NCBI GenBank assembly: GCA_022606135.1
Contig: JABYQN010000001.1
Location: forward strand, 4,030,001 to 4,094,000
Origin: Fomes fomentarius
Taxonomy: Eukaryota; Basidiomycota; Agaricomycetes; Polyporales; Polyporaceae
Direction: 5' to 3'
Length of the DNA stretch: 64,000 nt
Within the stretch, counting starts at the first letter, position 1. Each line of letters starts with the position of its first letter. The notes below the pieces were generated by a model. That model searched no databases. It saw nothing but the letters and a program-made list of their open reading frames with translations, and had not been told where the DNA came from. Shown here piece after piece: positions 18,255 through 31,566 of this stretch. The position numbers and the translations under genes are program-made.

Positions 18255-20479
18255 CTACTCTACTTTGCACCCTAGCTGGTCATTGATGAAAGACTTGAGC
18301 TCACTCAAGTCGGGGGATCCAGGGAGTACTGCATCAGACAAAGCAGGTGATCTTTGCGTCGACTTCACTCCACCACCCATACACACGACATCCTGGAGGA
18401 CTATGATCAACTTCTCTCTCATACTCTTCAGAACCTCCAGTGGAATCCCAATCATCAGAGGAATACAAGGAAAGATTGAGGAGTGTGTCCCAGGCAGCAC
18501 GAAATCCAGATAACACCCTGGGTTCGGCTGCTGCTTACGCCAATCTTGAAGCAGTTCATGTAACATGGCACAGCAGCGACAACATTTCTTACTGACTGTG
18601 ATGGGTACTAGAGAGCCCTAGCATAACAACGAGGTGGTTAGGATGATGCTAATATGAATCGAATCAATACCTGCCATGGTTGTCTCAGCTACTATGTTAT
18701 CATGCAGTTCTCCAGATGCAGTCCCGTATGCAACACCCATCAGTGCCGCCTCTGCATGAAGTGTTGCTATTGATTTGACTCCATAGGTACCTCCCTTCAC
18801 ATCCTCCTTGACCTGCGAGAAGAGCTTGCAGATTCTGGGCTTGGAATCCTCATCAGTACACATTAGTACCATATCCTCAAGTGCTTGAACCAAATTAAGA
18901 ATGACTTGTGGCCATGGGGGATCGATAGTGATGAGGCTCATCTGAATGCCCATGCCAGGCTTCAGCCGAGCAGGCAAGGAGGCTATGGCATGCGCTGAGT
19001 TGTATGCGATGACTAGAGTGAAGAGGTATCAGATAACATTCTCTTTAGGGCTCTCGGATAGACCCTGACGACCGTCTGCTAATGAATGTGATCAGTTGAA
19101 TGCCTCATGACTGTATGATGAGGAGAACGCACCCAATTCCTGTACCATAGCTTACTCCTCCAATGCAGTATTGGTACCAGAGATATCAGGATGCTGTGCT
19201 GTAGTGGACCTCAACATCTCTGCTTGCGATTCACTACTAGTAGCACCTGTCACAGTATCTATCATACACACATCAACCATACCGACGATGCGACAATCAA
19301 CAGAGCACTCACCTGTTCACGATGTAGACATCTTTGTGTCGTAGGCCTGGCTCAGGTGGTATTCCAGGTCCCTTGTAATGAGATGGTCTACTACGTCCCC
19401 GACAAGGAGAGCATTCAGCAGTCCCATGGCATGCATCACATTATTTGTGGCCTCAATGGATGTTGCAGGTGGGGTCAGTACTGGACAGCTTCTATGCAAC
19501 TTCTTGACAGTCAGGAAAGTGGCCTTGAGATCATCTAGAAGCTGGGGCAGAAGATCACACCACTGCCTTGCATTCTGTGGGGACACTTCATATCAGGCTG
19601 AAGAGGGGGGGGGTAGGGTGCACACCAAATGAAGCCAGCTGTGTCACAGATACGTTGGGCAAGTTGAATGTCTTGGGATGCAGCGAGGAGAGCACATTGT
19701 CAGAGTGGTACCACCCATGGATGATGCGGATGGGATGCTTGCCCCAGATATTCTTCCTGTTTGCGATCCTGGCATATAATTTTGGATAGCAGCAGTGAAT
19801 GATGAAGGAGAAAATGAAGACAGAGCAAAGGTGTTGTCCTTGCATGTTGGTTCGTGGAACGGCCATGCAGTGATGGATAACATCGAGAATATCTTGGACG
19901 TGCATCTCCAGATCTACCTTGGTGGGGATGGCAATCAGACTCAAGAATAGCACAATCTCTGTAAATTATGCATGTGTCCGTACTTGCTTTCTCATACAGC
20001 AAACTCTTGGCCATCTTGAGGTTGCGAGGTTTCACCAGCTTGGAAGAAAAGCCTAGATTGGGGGCAATTTCAGACTCATGGGAAGGTGTAACTGGATGGT
20101 TCACCGTGATCATGATGAACAACATCTTAATACCCTCGCTGTCGATATGTCCGGTGATGGCGACAACACAGTTTCCAGCAGGATCTCGGGTAGGATGGCT
20201 GGTGTTAAGGATGAACGCAAGGTTGTTCAAGAGAGTGGGTGGCTTAGAGGGTGGAGATCGTGTTAATGCCCCCTCTCGACAACCGGTCATGACAAAGGTG
20301 AGGAGCAAGATGTCTCTGGAAATATCCTTGGATTCTTCGAGTTCATTGCTGAATGTCGGGGCCTGCCAAGCTAGCAAGGCCGGCTCCCAATGTCCAGTGG
20401 AGTGGCAAGCGCCTGCAAACATTTTCTCTCTCCTCTTACCACATTGATGCTGAGTGTCAACCATCCGAAAATCCAACAC
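18255..20479 (-). CDS. OTT_1508-like deaminase-family protein (exon model incomplete)
   Basis: Minus-strand coding blocks at about 20479-19990, 19953-19600, 19586-19317, 18977-18690 and 18601-18255 can be linked by introns, though not all junctions are secure. Diagnostic motifs are LHAEAALM (the HAE is at 18758-18750) and, after an intron, VSKKCCRCC (18593-18570), followed by FVLPGTHSSIFP and GIPLEVL. HAE plus CxxC is the zinc-binding signature of the cytidine-deaminase fold. The SKKCC arrangement followed by LPGTH is what I recall from the fungal OTT_1508-like deaminase family, which is expanded in mushrooms and has no known substrate. Some apparent introns are implausibly short (about 25 nt), so the 5' half may be decaying. 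The 5' end abuts the retrotransposon that starts near 20.6 kb. ATG 20479 may not be the true start. Confidence 0.55.
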
Positions 20480-20625
20480 ATGCTCGCTGCCCGTCTCAGC
20501 ATTTTATTTTCCCTCAACACTTTTGTATTGCCTTTGCCTTGCATCGTTTTAGCCTCGCAATCAACTTCAGCTTCCTTTCCCACCTCCCTTCTCCATTGTT
20601 TCCCACTGCCTACACCACACCAATC

Positions 20626-22082
20626 ATGTCTGGGGAAGGCGACACTCCTAACACAGGCACTCACCTCAGCCTCCACATTCACGGTGCCAACGGTGGGAAT
20701 GGAGCCCAGCCAGCTGGGGGTGCTGAAGGGCTAGGTCAGCAACCGCTGCAACCCCAACCTGTGCAGGGGGGCAGAGGGGTACAGCAACCAGCTGGGGATC
20801 CAGCGGCCAATGGTCCCATTATACCAGAGGTCGCCCCCGAGCCACTGCTGTCCCGAACCCCCTCATAGCAGACCAATCCATCATCGACCGTGTCAGAGCG
20901 GCGGCGGACGAGGTGCACATCGAGAAGCCACGTGCTAGGGTTGAGCTACCCCCAATAATCCAAGGGCACAAGGGGAATCTGCACAGTTTCTATAAGTGTT
21001 CACTGTCATTGCGCTCTAAATCATCATTACTGGCATGCCACGTCGCTCACAGCCATACATGAGCATGCCACTCACCAGTTATGGAACCACCTGTATCTTG
21101 TCCTGCCTCCTTTTCTAAATTGTACATGTACATTTTTCTGACACCACTCACAGCCATTCCCTCAGTGATCAAGGACATGGTGGCAAAGTTCTACCTCGCC
21201 TATTCAGCCCTCACACCTAAGGCACACGAGCACCACGCAAAAGGTGAAGAAGCACAGGCCTTCGCCATCGGCCCAGATGGTTCACTTGTCGTCAAGCCGC
21301 TGACACGCAAAGGCAACCATGCAATTGAGGAAACCGACTGGAATCTGGTATCACACATCGCCGTCTCACTCACTCGCAAGTACCATGGCAATGCGCAGGT
21401 AGCAGCTCTTGAGGCCCACAACCAAGTGGTGCAGGAGCTCGCTGTCAACTATGGCTGGGCAATCGCAAGGGAGTATGACGTGCCACAGAGGGAAATCCTA
21501 GCCGCCAAATTCCAGCATGACATCCCGACCCTCAACTTGTGCTGCCTCAGCACGATCGCAATCCACACACAGCTGCGTCTGGTGCAGCAGAACCCGGCCG
21601 GTTGATTATACCCATATGCACCCCCCGACAGCAGCCCAATGCTGGGCAAGCAAGCTGCCCATCGTGACCAAGCCCCAATGCCACCCAAGTGTGTGCAGAT
21701 CAGCGGCAGCTGTTTTCGCTGTGGATGCACCAACCACCTTCCTGCCACCTGCACAGCAGCGACCACCACAGCTGGAAAGCCAGTACTTGCCCTTGACACC
21801 AACTCACACAGCCCCAATGCCCTTCTCGCCTCAGACAGATGTTCCGTGTGCTTTGCATGGTCTGCACAGGGCCACTGCCTCGTAGGGCTGCGCACCCCGC
21901 CATCTGACACCATCATTTTTGAAAATCACAACTCCTCCCTCCTCGACCCATTTTTCATAGATCAATACATCCTCAACAAGCAAGCTGCTGGGCGGTACTC
22001 TTGCGCTTTCATGCCGGATGAGCTAGAGCTCGTCATTGGCCCCTTCCACACAGCCCCTTTGGGGCTTGTTCCAAAACCATAA
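20626..22082 (+). pseudogene. Gag-like region with CCHC zinc knuckle
   Basis: Starts at ATG 20626 with a Gly/Pro/Gln-rich N-terminus, broken by a TAG at 20866-20868. A helical segment follows (about 21150-21604, KDMVAKFYLAYSAL through QLRLVQQNPAG), ending in a TGA at 21603-21605. A new frame (about 21660-22082) carries a zinc knuckle, CFRCGCTNHLPATC, which fits C-x2-C-x4-H-x4-C (about 21714-21755). This matches capsid/nucleocapsid-type ORF1 of YR retrotransposons. The several interruptions mean no complete product. Confidence 0.6.
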
Positions 22083-22089
22083 CCGGACA

Positions 22090-23457
22090 AGTTTTGCCTG
22101 ATTTAGGACCTGTCATTCCCCCGCAATGATGTATGCCCACTTGTAGCACTGTGTTTTATCGTAGCCTAATCATCATTGCATCTAGCCTTCATTTTCATCA
22201 ATCAACACAGGCGTTGACTCGAGTAACTTCCTGACATGATGGGGCACCTTTGAGGTGGCCTCCAGGCTAATTCTGGATGCACCGCCTGGCACAACGGTGG
22301 CCGCCTTTGACATTACTGCAGCCTACTGCATCACACCAATAGCCCCGAGCCAGCAAGCCGCCTTATGCATCATGTGGAAAGGCAACATTTACGTCGACCG
22401 AGCCGTTATGTTTGGACTGGCTTTGAGTGCAGGTGTTTTTGGAGCCATTGCTGACATGCTGGTTGTGATTTATGCTGCACATGGCATTCAGCAGGTAATC
22501 AAGTGGGTGGACGATTTCTTCGTCCTCTGCCTTCCCGGGCAATTGTTTACTGAGAATGATTTCATAGTGATCACGGCGGCACTTGGAGTACCATGGAGCT
22601 TAGCCAAAACCAAGCTGTTCACATCTCTTTAGCGCTACATTGGTTTCCTGTGGGATATCAACCACAAGATGGTATCACTACCCGAGGAGAAGCTAGATGA
22701 CCTAAAGGAGCTAATCATGCTATGGCTCACACTGGGTTGCAGAGTCTCCGCCAAGGACACCCAATTGCTGCATGGCAAACTAGTACATACAGCGACAATA
22801 TTCAGGCTGCTGCAGCCATTCCTCCCATCCATCGCCCATTTCACCAACACCTTCCGTTCGCACCATGCACGTCTATACCTACTGGGACCAGTGCTTACTG
22901 ACCTACAGTGGGTCAAGCAGCTGTTACTCCAGCTTCCCAAGACTCTCCCTCTGACCTGCATGGAACCGCTCGACTTTGGCTGGTGGGGAGACGCCAGCAC
23001 ATCATTTATTGGTATAGTTGTCGGCTCGTTTTGGGCCGTCTGGACATGGGCACCTGGTTTCAGAGTGGGTCCAAGCACGGGATTCGATATTGGGTGGGCC
23101 GAGGCCATAGCTGTCGAGCTTGGGCTTTGTGTGGTCTGGCAGCATGGTCTGCTGGAGATGAGACCATCGAACTGGGCTCGTGTCCTCATCCGCTCCGACA
23201 ACAGCAGAGTGGTTGCCGTGGTGAACAAGGGTCGATCCCACAGTGTGCAGACCAATGCCATGCTGCAGGAAACCTACCTTCTCTTAGCCGAAGAAGGAAT
23301 ATCATTGGTCTGCGAGTACGTGTCTACCAGAGACAACATCGCCAACACCCTGTCACGGAGTGACATGAACACTTTCCTAGCTGGTTTTTTAACTGCTTGC
23401 AAACAAACCGCTTGTTCACTGCCACCGCACCTAGAAGGCAAGCTGCGCTCACTGTAG
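22090..23457 (+). pseudogene. Reverse transcriptase-RNase H of the YR element
   Basis: The reverse transcriptase opens with KFCLI-stop-DLSFPRN, passes WGTFEVASRLIL and FDITAAYCITPI, and reaches the catalytic VDD box as KWVDDFF (about 22501-22521). RNase H follows: GWWGDAS, AVELGLCVV, RSDNSRVVAVVNKG and STRDNIANTLSR supply the acidic residues. In-frame stops sit at 22104-22106 (TAG), 22237-22239 (TGA) and 22630-22632 (TAG). Each falls inside otherwise alignable sequence, so they are mutations, not domain ends. Confidence 0.8.
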
Positions 23458-24112
23458 CACCAGCATTTATAGTGCATCCAGCAGCAGCTTCAGCTCCTCC
23501 CTCACTCAACCTACTCAGCCCACTCACGCTAAACCATTCACCACTACACCCTCCCTGTCCTGCGGATCAACGACTTTTCTGCTGGACTGGCACCAATTCT
23601 CCACCCCACTCAATGCTAGATGTGCCAATCTTGTGGAGACTGGCAGACCAAGCATCTAGGGCATCTTTGAGAAACACTGCCGGTTATGGGGCAGCACTCC
23701 ACAAATTCCACATTTTTTGCAACATCTTCACCATCCCAGAACACGACCGTCTCCCTGCATCCTTTGAGCTTCTTCATTTATTCGCCCTATGGGCATCAGC
23801 CAACCCCGGCCCACTTGACCCCGTGTTCCAAGCAAACAGCACACCCTTTGAACCGGTATCCATCTCCACGACATGCAAATACCTAGCCGAAGTGCAGGCA
23901 TGGCACTTAGCCCAAGGGTGGCCCCCACCGCTGTCAGAGGACGACCACACGCGCATTAATTGGTCGCTCAGGGGACTCGACCGCATGCAAGCCAGGAAAC
24001 GCTCAAGACCACCATGCCCACCCATCACACTACCCATGCTCAGCTTTCTCCGCTCTGTTCTGTGGCTGAACATGTTGAACTTCCGAACTACCGGCTGTGC
24101 TCGGACCGGAGT

Positions 24113-24616
24113 TGTATACACTTGTTTATGGTCATATGATTAGATAGGCTGTGTTCCTACTTACCATTTATGGTTTCCTTTGTTTTTCTACTGTACTTTC
24201 CCATGACCATATGGTTACTGTGCATTCCTGTGCGTACCAGTGCGTTCTACACTGCACCGGACTCTTCTAGACCTTATGTCTGACTCATGCTATGACTGTA
24301 TCTGACTCATACGCCGATACGGACTCTGACTCATCGTCTTATGGCTACATGTGACTGCTTTATTCGCTGACTCATGGACTCATCCCTCATGTATATAAGC
24401 AGTCCCTTCTTCGCCTCTGCTCTTCAGTCGTTCGCTCACTGACTGAAGAGTAAGTCCCTTACCTACATATGCTCTACTACTTCTTACTAACTTAGTACTT
24501 GTAGTTCCTCTCTGTTGTGACTTACAGGTACTTCACTATGCAATATAGTCGTTCGCTCACTGACTGAAGATTCCTCTCTGTTGTGACTTACAGTCGCTCC
24601 TCGCCTTACAGGTTCA
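24113..24616 (+). mobile_element. Solo LTR of an LTR retrotransposon nested in the recombinase
   Basis: 504 bp starting TGTATACAC and ending GGTTCA (TG...CA), flanked by GAGT on both sides (24109-24112 and 24617-24620). Contains TATATAA at 24392-24398. Removing the insert plus one GAGT rejoins the recombinase reading frame. An alternative pair, GAAC at 24077-24080 and 24627-24630, also keeps frame and gives an even better protein join (LNMLN-NPFEAC), but its ends lack TG...CA. No internal gag or pol is present, so this is a recombined solo LTR. Confidence 0.65.
24427..24593 (+). repeat. Intron-bearing and intron-less copies of the same LTR segment
   Basis: A 23-bp block at 24427-24449 and a second 23-bp block at 24505-24527 recur at 24548-24570 and 24571-24593. 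In the second copy they are directly joined; in the first they are separated by 55 bp (24450-24504) that starts GTAAGT, contains TTACTAAC and ends TTGTAG, a textbook fungal intron. The first block starts about 30 bp after the TATA box, where the R region of an LTR should begin. Confidence 0.7.
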
Positions 24617-25204
24617 GAGTTCATCAGAACAATCCTTTCGAAGCCTGCATCTGGGCCATAGTGACCTGCACCTTCTGGGGAATGATGCGCTTTGGGGAGG
24701 CGACTGTCCACATACGCACTGACTTCCACCCGTCAAAACACCTCACTCGCAACGACATTCTGTTCTCACACAATCTAGACAACTGCCCATTTGCTAGGCT
24801 GCACCTCCACTCAGCCAAGACCACAAAACCAGGCAAGGTACAGGATGTGTTCCTCACTCGGCAAGGCTTGTTGTGCGCCTTAGAGGTGCTGAAGAATCTG
24901 GGCAAGGTGGTGCCAGCCGGTCCAGCAGACACACTGTTCTTGTGGTGGGGATGTGTGGCTCATGACATGCAGCGCAGCACTGGAGTGCTTCACCCACATT
25001 CTGTCAGCAGGTGGTTATGCCACCACATTTGGATACTCCTTCTGCATTGGTGGTGCATCCTTTTACCTGGGACAAGGGGTCAGCCCAGAAGTTGTGTGGA
25101 TAGGCGTGCATTGGAAGTCCCTTGCATACGAGGCCTACATCCAAGCTTTTGAACAGGTGCTGAATACCCACATAGGCAATCTCGCTCAATGTTATGTGCC
25201 ATGA

Positions 25205-26296
25205 CAGACGGCTCCGGTTGGGCTTAGCGGCACTCTCAAGCCACGGTGTCACCATTTTCATTGGGTGAGTGGCTCCTCGAGCACCACGTCCACCTGGCAT
25301 AGCCGGCGTCTGCCCAACCTATCCTATGTACTGAATGCTGTTCCTCACTCCATCCACAACAGAGTGCAACAGACGATGCTGGATTGGGAGGCTGACTGAC
25401 TGGATATGTGCCCCAGTCAACGCAGAGTTGGTCCTGACAGACGCATCGGAAGGTGGAACTGCCATGGTCAATATCAATCAGGACAAAGGCCAATCGGCGC
25501 TACCAGGGGGCGTTCAGGCGAGCTAGTGCCGACATCTTGTTGTGAATCTGGTGTCCAGGGTCCTATCTTCAACTCCAATGCCCCCTCTTGCACGAACTCA
25601 TCCATAACTTCTTCCCTACATGCATGGAAGACATATATACACACCATCCGGTGAAACTGTATCTTGATGCAATGTCGTGCATGTATTAGACCCTATAACA
25701 TGCGCATTTTTTCCTATCCAACAATGTAACTAGCTATTGGTTGTATCTTGCCCAGATATTGTGTCAAAATATCGACCAGGTATGTGTGGCATGGGAACCC
25801 GACCAATATCCGTGAGCTCCATACTTATCCTCACGATATGGGCTGAGACCTTGGGGAGATACCAGAACAAGTGCTTGATTTTCCGAAGCTCACAGGAGAA
25901 AATCAAAAAACGAACAGAATTCGAACCAGCACACCAATACCCATTCAATTTGCAGCATACTCTTTGCTGCACTTGGAACGAAAATTCTGCTACTTGACGC
26001 TCCATAACAAGTTTAATGGATAAGCTTCAAGTAGATCATCATGCATTAACATCAGGAAAAAGCTTTTTGTATGTAGACACTGACCGATCTAGACTCTGTA
26101 GTACTGCTAGCCCCACAGTAGATCTCTGTAGTACTGTCGCGGCACAGAGTTACATGTGCTATTCATGAGAACATGGAGGAGATACGATAGCACAAACCAG
26201 GAATACATTACAACACGCTCACCGGTACGATACGAGCTCTATTGTCCCCAGAATCTCGAACAACTATGCACCTATAGCAGCAGTCATCGAGCATTA
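25205..26296. other. Transposon tail and intergenic DNA
   Basis: Up to about 25550 weak coding-like pieces (for example VNAELVLTDASEGG) may belong to the 3' end of the retrotransposon or another relic. From 25660 the DNA is AT-rich with no gene, and ends at the PRP43 3' region. Confidence 0.4.
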
Positions 26297-29290
<2,994 letters not shown>

Positions 29291-29502
29291 GGTAGGAATC
29301 GTAGATGGTGTTTAAGAAACAAGAAAAGGAGGAAGGGGAGGAGGACAGTGGTAGAGGCAACAGTCATCAATTGTGCACCGTTCGAAAATGTATGTGTGTG
29401 AGGTCACGTGAGCGAATGGGCACGACGCGCGTACGGTGACTATGAGGACGCGTCAGGCTCCCTACTTTCCGACCTTTACTCTGCTCAACGACGACGGCGA
29501 CG
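29291..29502. promoter_or_regulatory. Bidirectional promoter between PRP43 and PRE4
   Basis: Only 212 bp separate the two start codons, which face away from each other, so both 5' UTRs and promoters must share it. It includes a CACGTGA (E-box-like) string at about 29404-29410. No TATA box is obvious, as expected for housekeeping genes. Confidence 0.6.
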
Positions 29503-30911
29503 ATGGACCACTTTCCGACAAACTGGGGCCGCCCTGTATGTCCTCAAGTACTTCTCAGTGATGCCACGCGTCTGACTTTTCATAGCGCAATGATGCCTTT
29601 GACCCGTACGGGACATATCCCATCCACCAACGTCCAGCCGCAATCGACACTTTCGCCGAGGGTGTTCAGCGCACACAGTACGTCGTCAAATAACTACTGA
29701 TATAAATTCTGCTGACGACTTCGAAGACAACCTATAGTAACTGGTACATCCGTCCTCGCCATTCAGTACAAGGATGGGATTATGATGGCTGCCGACAACC
29801 TTGGTCTGTCCACCTGTTCTCTCGGTGCTCCTGCAACTCACCCTCTTGTAATTCAACAGCCTCATATGGCTCTCTCGCACGCTTCAAGGACATTCAACGT
29901 CTACACCCGGTCGGCACCTCTACTGTCATTGGTGCCTCCGGTGACATGTCCGACTTCCAAGCGATCCAATCCCTCCTCGATGAGATCGTCACCGACGAGT
30001 TCACCCATGGAGATGGCCACGACCTTGGTCCAGCTGAAGTCCACGAATACCTCTCGCGCACCATGTACTCCCGCCGGTCAAAGATGAACCCGCTTTGGAA
30101 CTCCATTCTCGTCGGTGGTTTCCGCGATGGCAAACGGTGCGTTCGCAACTTCCGTCTCACCCACATCTTCCTTTCCCCCGCCCCCCGGATTTTTGTCTCG
30201 CTCTCTCGCACTCTCCCTTCGATCTGCCAATGGCTATATTGCCTTGAGAATATCTGAACCCACGTCCACGGAAGCTTCATTCTCAGGAACTCGTATTACA
30301 CCCCGCGTTCTAGTTCGCGAGCGTCGTTCGTCTAAGAATACGAGAAACACTCCGTGATCACTCGGTGCTATTATGTACTATTCGCGATTGTCCTTCTGGG
30401 AGGCGCTCGGAGTGATCCAGCGAATCTGCGTTACCCCCTCTCCCAGTCCCACTCCTGGTTCCTCTCTCGCCCTTCCTGCTCCTGCATACAGCAGCTACCA
30501 ACGCTAACAGGCCCCTTCCTCTCTCCATAGGTTCCTCAGCTACGTAGATCTCCTTGGCACGACCTATTCCGCGCCTTCGATCGCTACAGGCTACGGTGCC
30601 TACATCGCTGTCCCACTCCTCCGTGCCGCCGTCGATGGCAAGCAGGACCAACTCACTGAGGAGGCTGCTCGCGAGCTCCTCCACGAGTGCATGCGTGTGC
30701 TCTTTTACCGTGACGCGCGTAGCTTGGACAAGGTCTGTTACTCCCTTTGCCGAACGGTGTTATCGCAGAGATGCTGACACCATTCACCACACTATAGTAT
30801 CAGGTTGCGACTGTGAATGCGTCGGGCGTGAAGATCTCTGACCAGATCAAGCTCGACACCTCGTGGGGCTTTGCCGAGGGCATTCGTGGATACGGTGCGC
30901 AGACGCAGTAG
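29503..30911 (+). CDS. PRE4: 20S proteasome subunit beta-7 (264 aa)
   Basis: Six exons: 29503-29535, 29586-29677, 29727-29803, 29860-30136, 30531-30732, 30798-30911 (795 nt, in phase). The translated order is [90 protein letters not shown] and [11 protein letters not shown]. This follows yeast Pre4 / human PSMB4, a non-catalytic beta-ring subunit of the 20S core made with a propeptide. Length agrees with Pre4 (266 aa). The donor at 29804 is GTCTGT, slightly unusual but required by frame. It shares a promoter region with PRP43. Confidence 0.96.
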
Positions 30912-31566
30912 GGGCAGACACATCATTTTGCATGTAATAGTAGTAGGAATGGTAGTAGGAATGAAAGGTACGACGCGACATTCACTTCTCAACTTGCCCC
31001 GTGTATTTCAGTGTCGCCTTCCACCAGGCGAGACAGATCACAAGTATGGTGTAATCCTATGTAATTCTACTCGGTGCGCCCTTGTGCACATCCCGCTCGC
31101 AAATGGTCAAGTATGCTCGTGTTCATGATGTCATCATCTCATTACGCCAATAGTGTGTACCGTACTATCGTCCAGGGTGATTATGCCAACAGCCAACAGA
31201 TAGATCTACAACGAGACTTGGGGACTGACACAGGGTAGGAAGGTGGAAGGTGACCGACGATCGGTGGGCTTGGGATGTGCGAACTTAGGGGAAACTATGC
31301 TACAATGGTGCTCGTCAGGAGTGACTGTGGGAGTAGTATGTATCGTTGTATGTAGAGTGCGTAGGATGTCAGATGGGGGATGAATGCTGGTAGTAACGTG
31401 TGGCGAGGAGAACAAGAACATGGAGCCTATAGTGTGTATGTACGTACGAACCCGGACGCGTTCCAATGTTGTATCTGATGTGCTGTGGGAGGCTGGGGGA
31501 TTCCAGTTCCCCCGAGAGAAGGCCGACTGTTGAGAAGTGTCCGGCAGCGCTGTTCACCTCAATCCT
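30912..31566. other. Convergent intergenic region
   Basis: Sits between the 3' ends of PRE4 (+) and the large minus-strand ORF. It should hold both terminators. No coding signal. Confidence 0.5.

Larger units (their letters stand above)
20600..25204 (+). mobile_element. Tyrosine-recombinase retrotransposon (Ngaro/DIRS type), degenerate
   Basis: On the plus strand the order is Gag-like with zinc knuckle, reverse transcriptase, RNase H, tyrosine recombinase. This is the YR-retrotransposon layout known from DIRS/Ngaro elements of fungi. No methyltransferase domain (a DIRS hallmark) was seen, so Ngaro-like is preferred. Every module carries stop codons or frame changes, and the recombinase is interrupted by a solo LTR at 24113-24616, so the copy is inactive. 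The outer ends are not defined: split direct repeats could not be found by eye, and boundaries are approximate. Confidence 0.75.
23580..25204 (+). pseudogene. Tyrosine recombinase of the YR element, split by a solo LTR
   Basis: The N-terminal SAM-like region (RLADQASRASLRNTAGYGAALHKF) runs to about 24110. The catalytic half resumes after the inserted LTR at NPFEACIWAIV and FWGMMRFGE, which holds the first catalytic Arg. A frame change near 24950-24990 separates LFLWWG from YATTFGYSFCIGGASFYL. The box II motif, normally HxxR (as in HSFRIGG), here reads YSFCIGG, so both the His and the Arg are lost. The distal Tyr may be the one in YEAYIQ. It would be catalytically dead even if the frame were intact. 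Confidence 0.75.

Noticed and set aside
24109..24118. Reading the recombinase as ending naturally near 24143
   Set aside because: The catalytic half resumes in a compatible frame after the LTR, so the stop comes from the insertion.
25900..25945. tRNA-like T-loop (GGTTCGAATTC on the minus strand)
   Set aside because: The flanking five bases do not pair as a T-stem and no acceptor or anticodon arm could be drawn.
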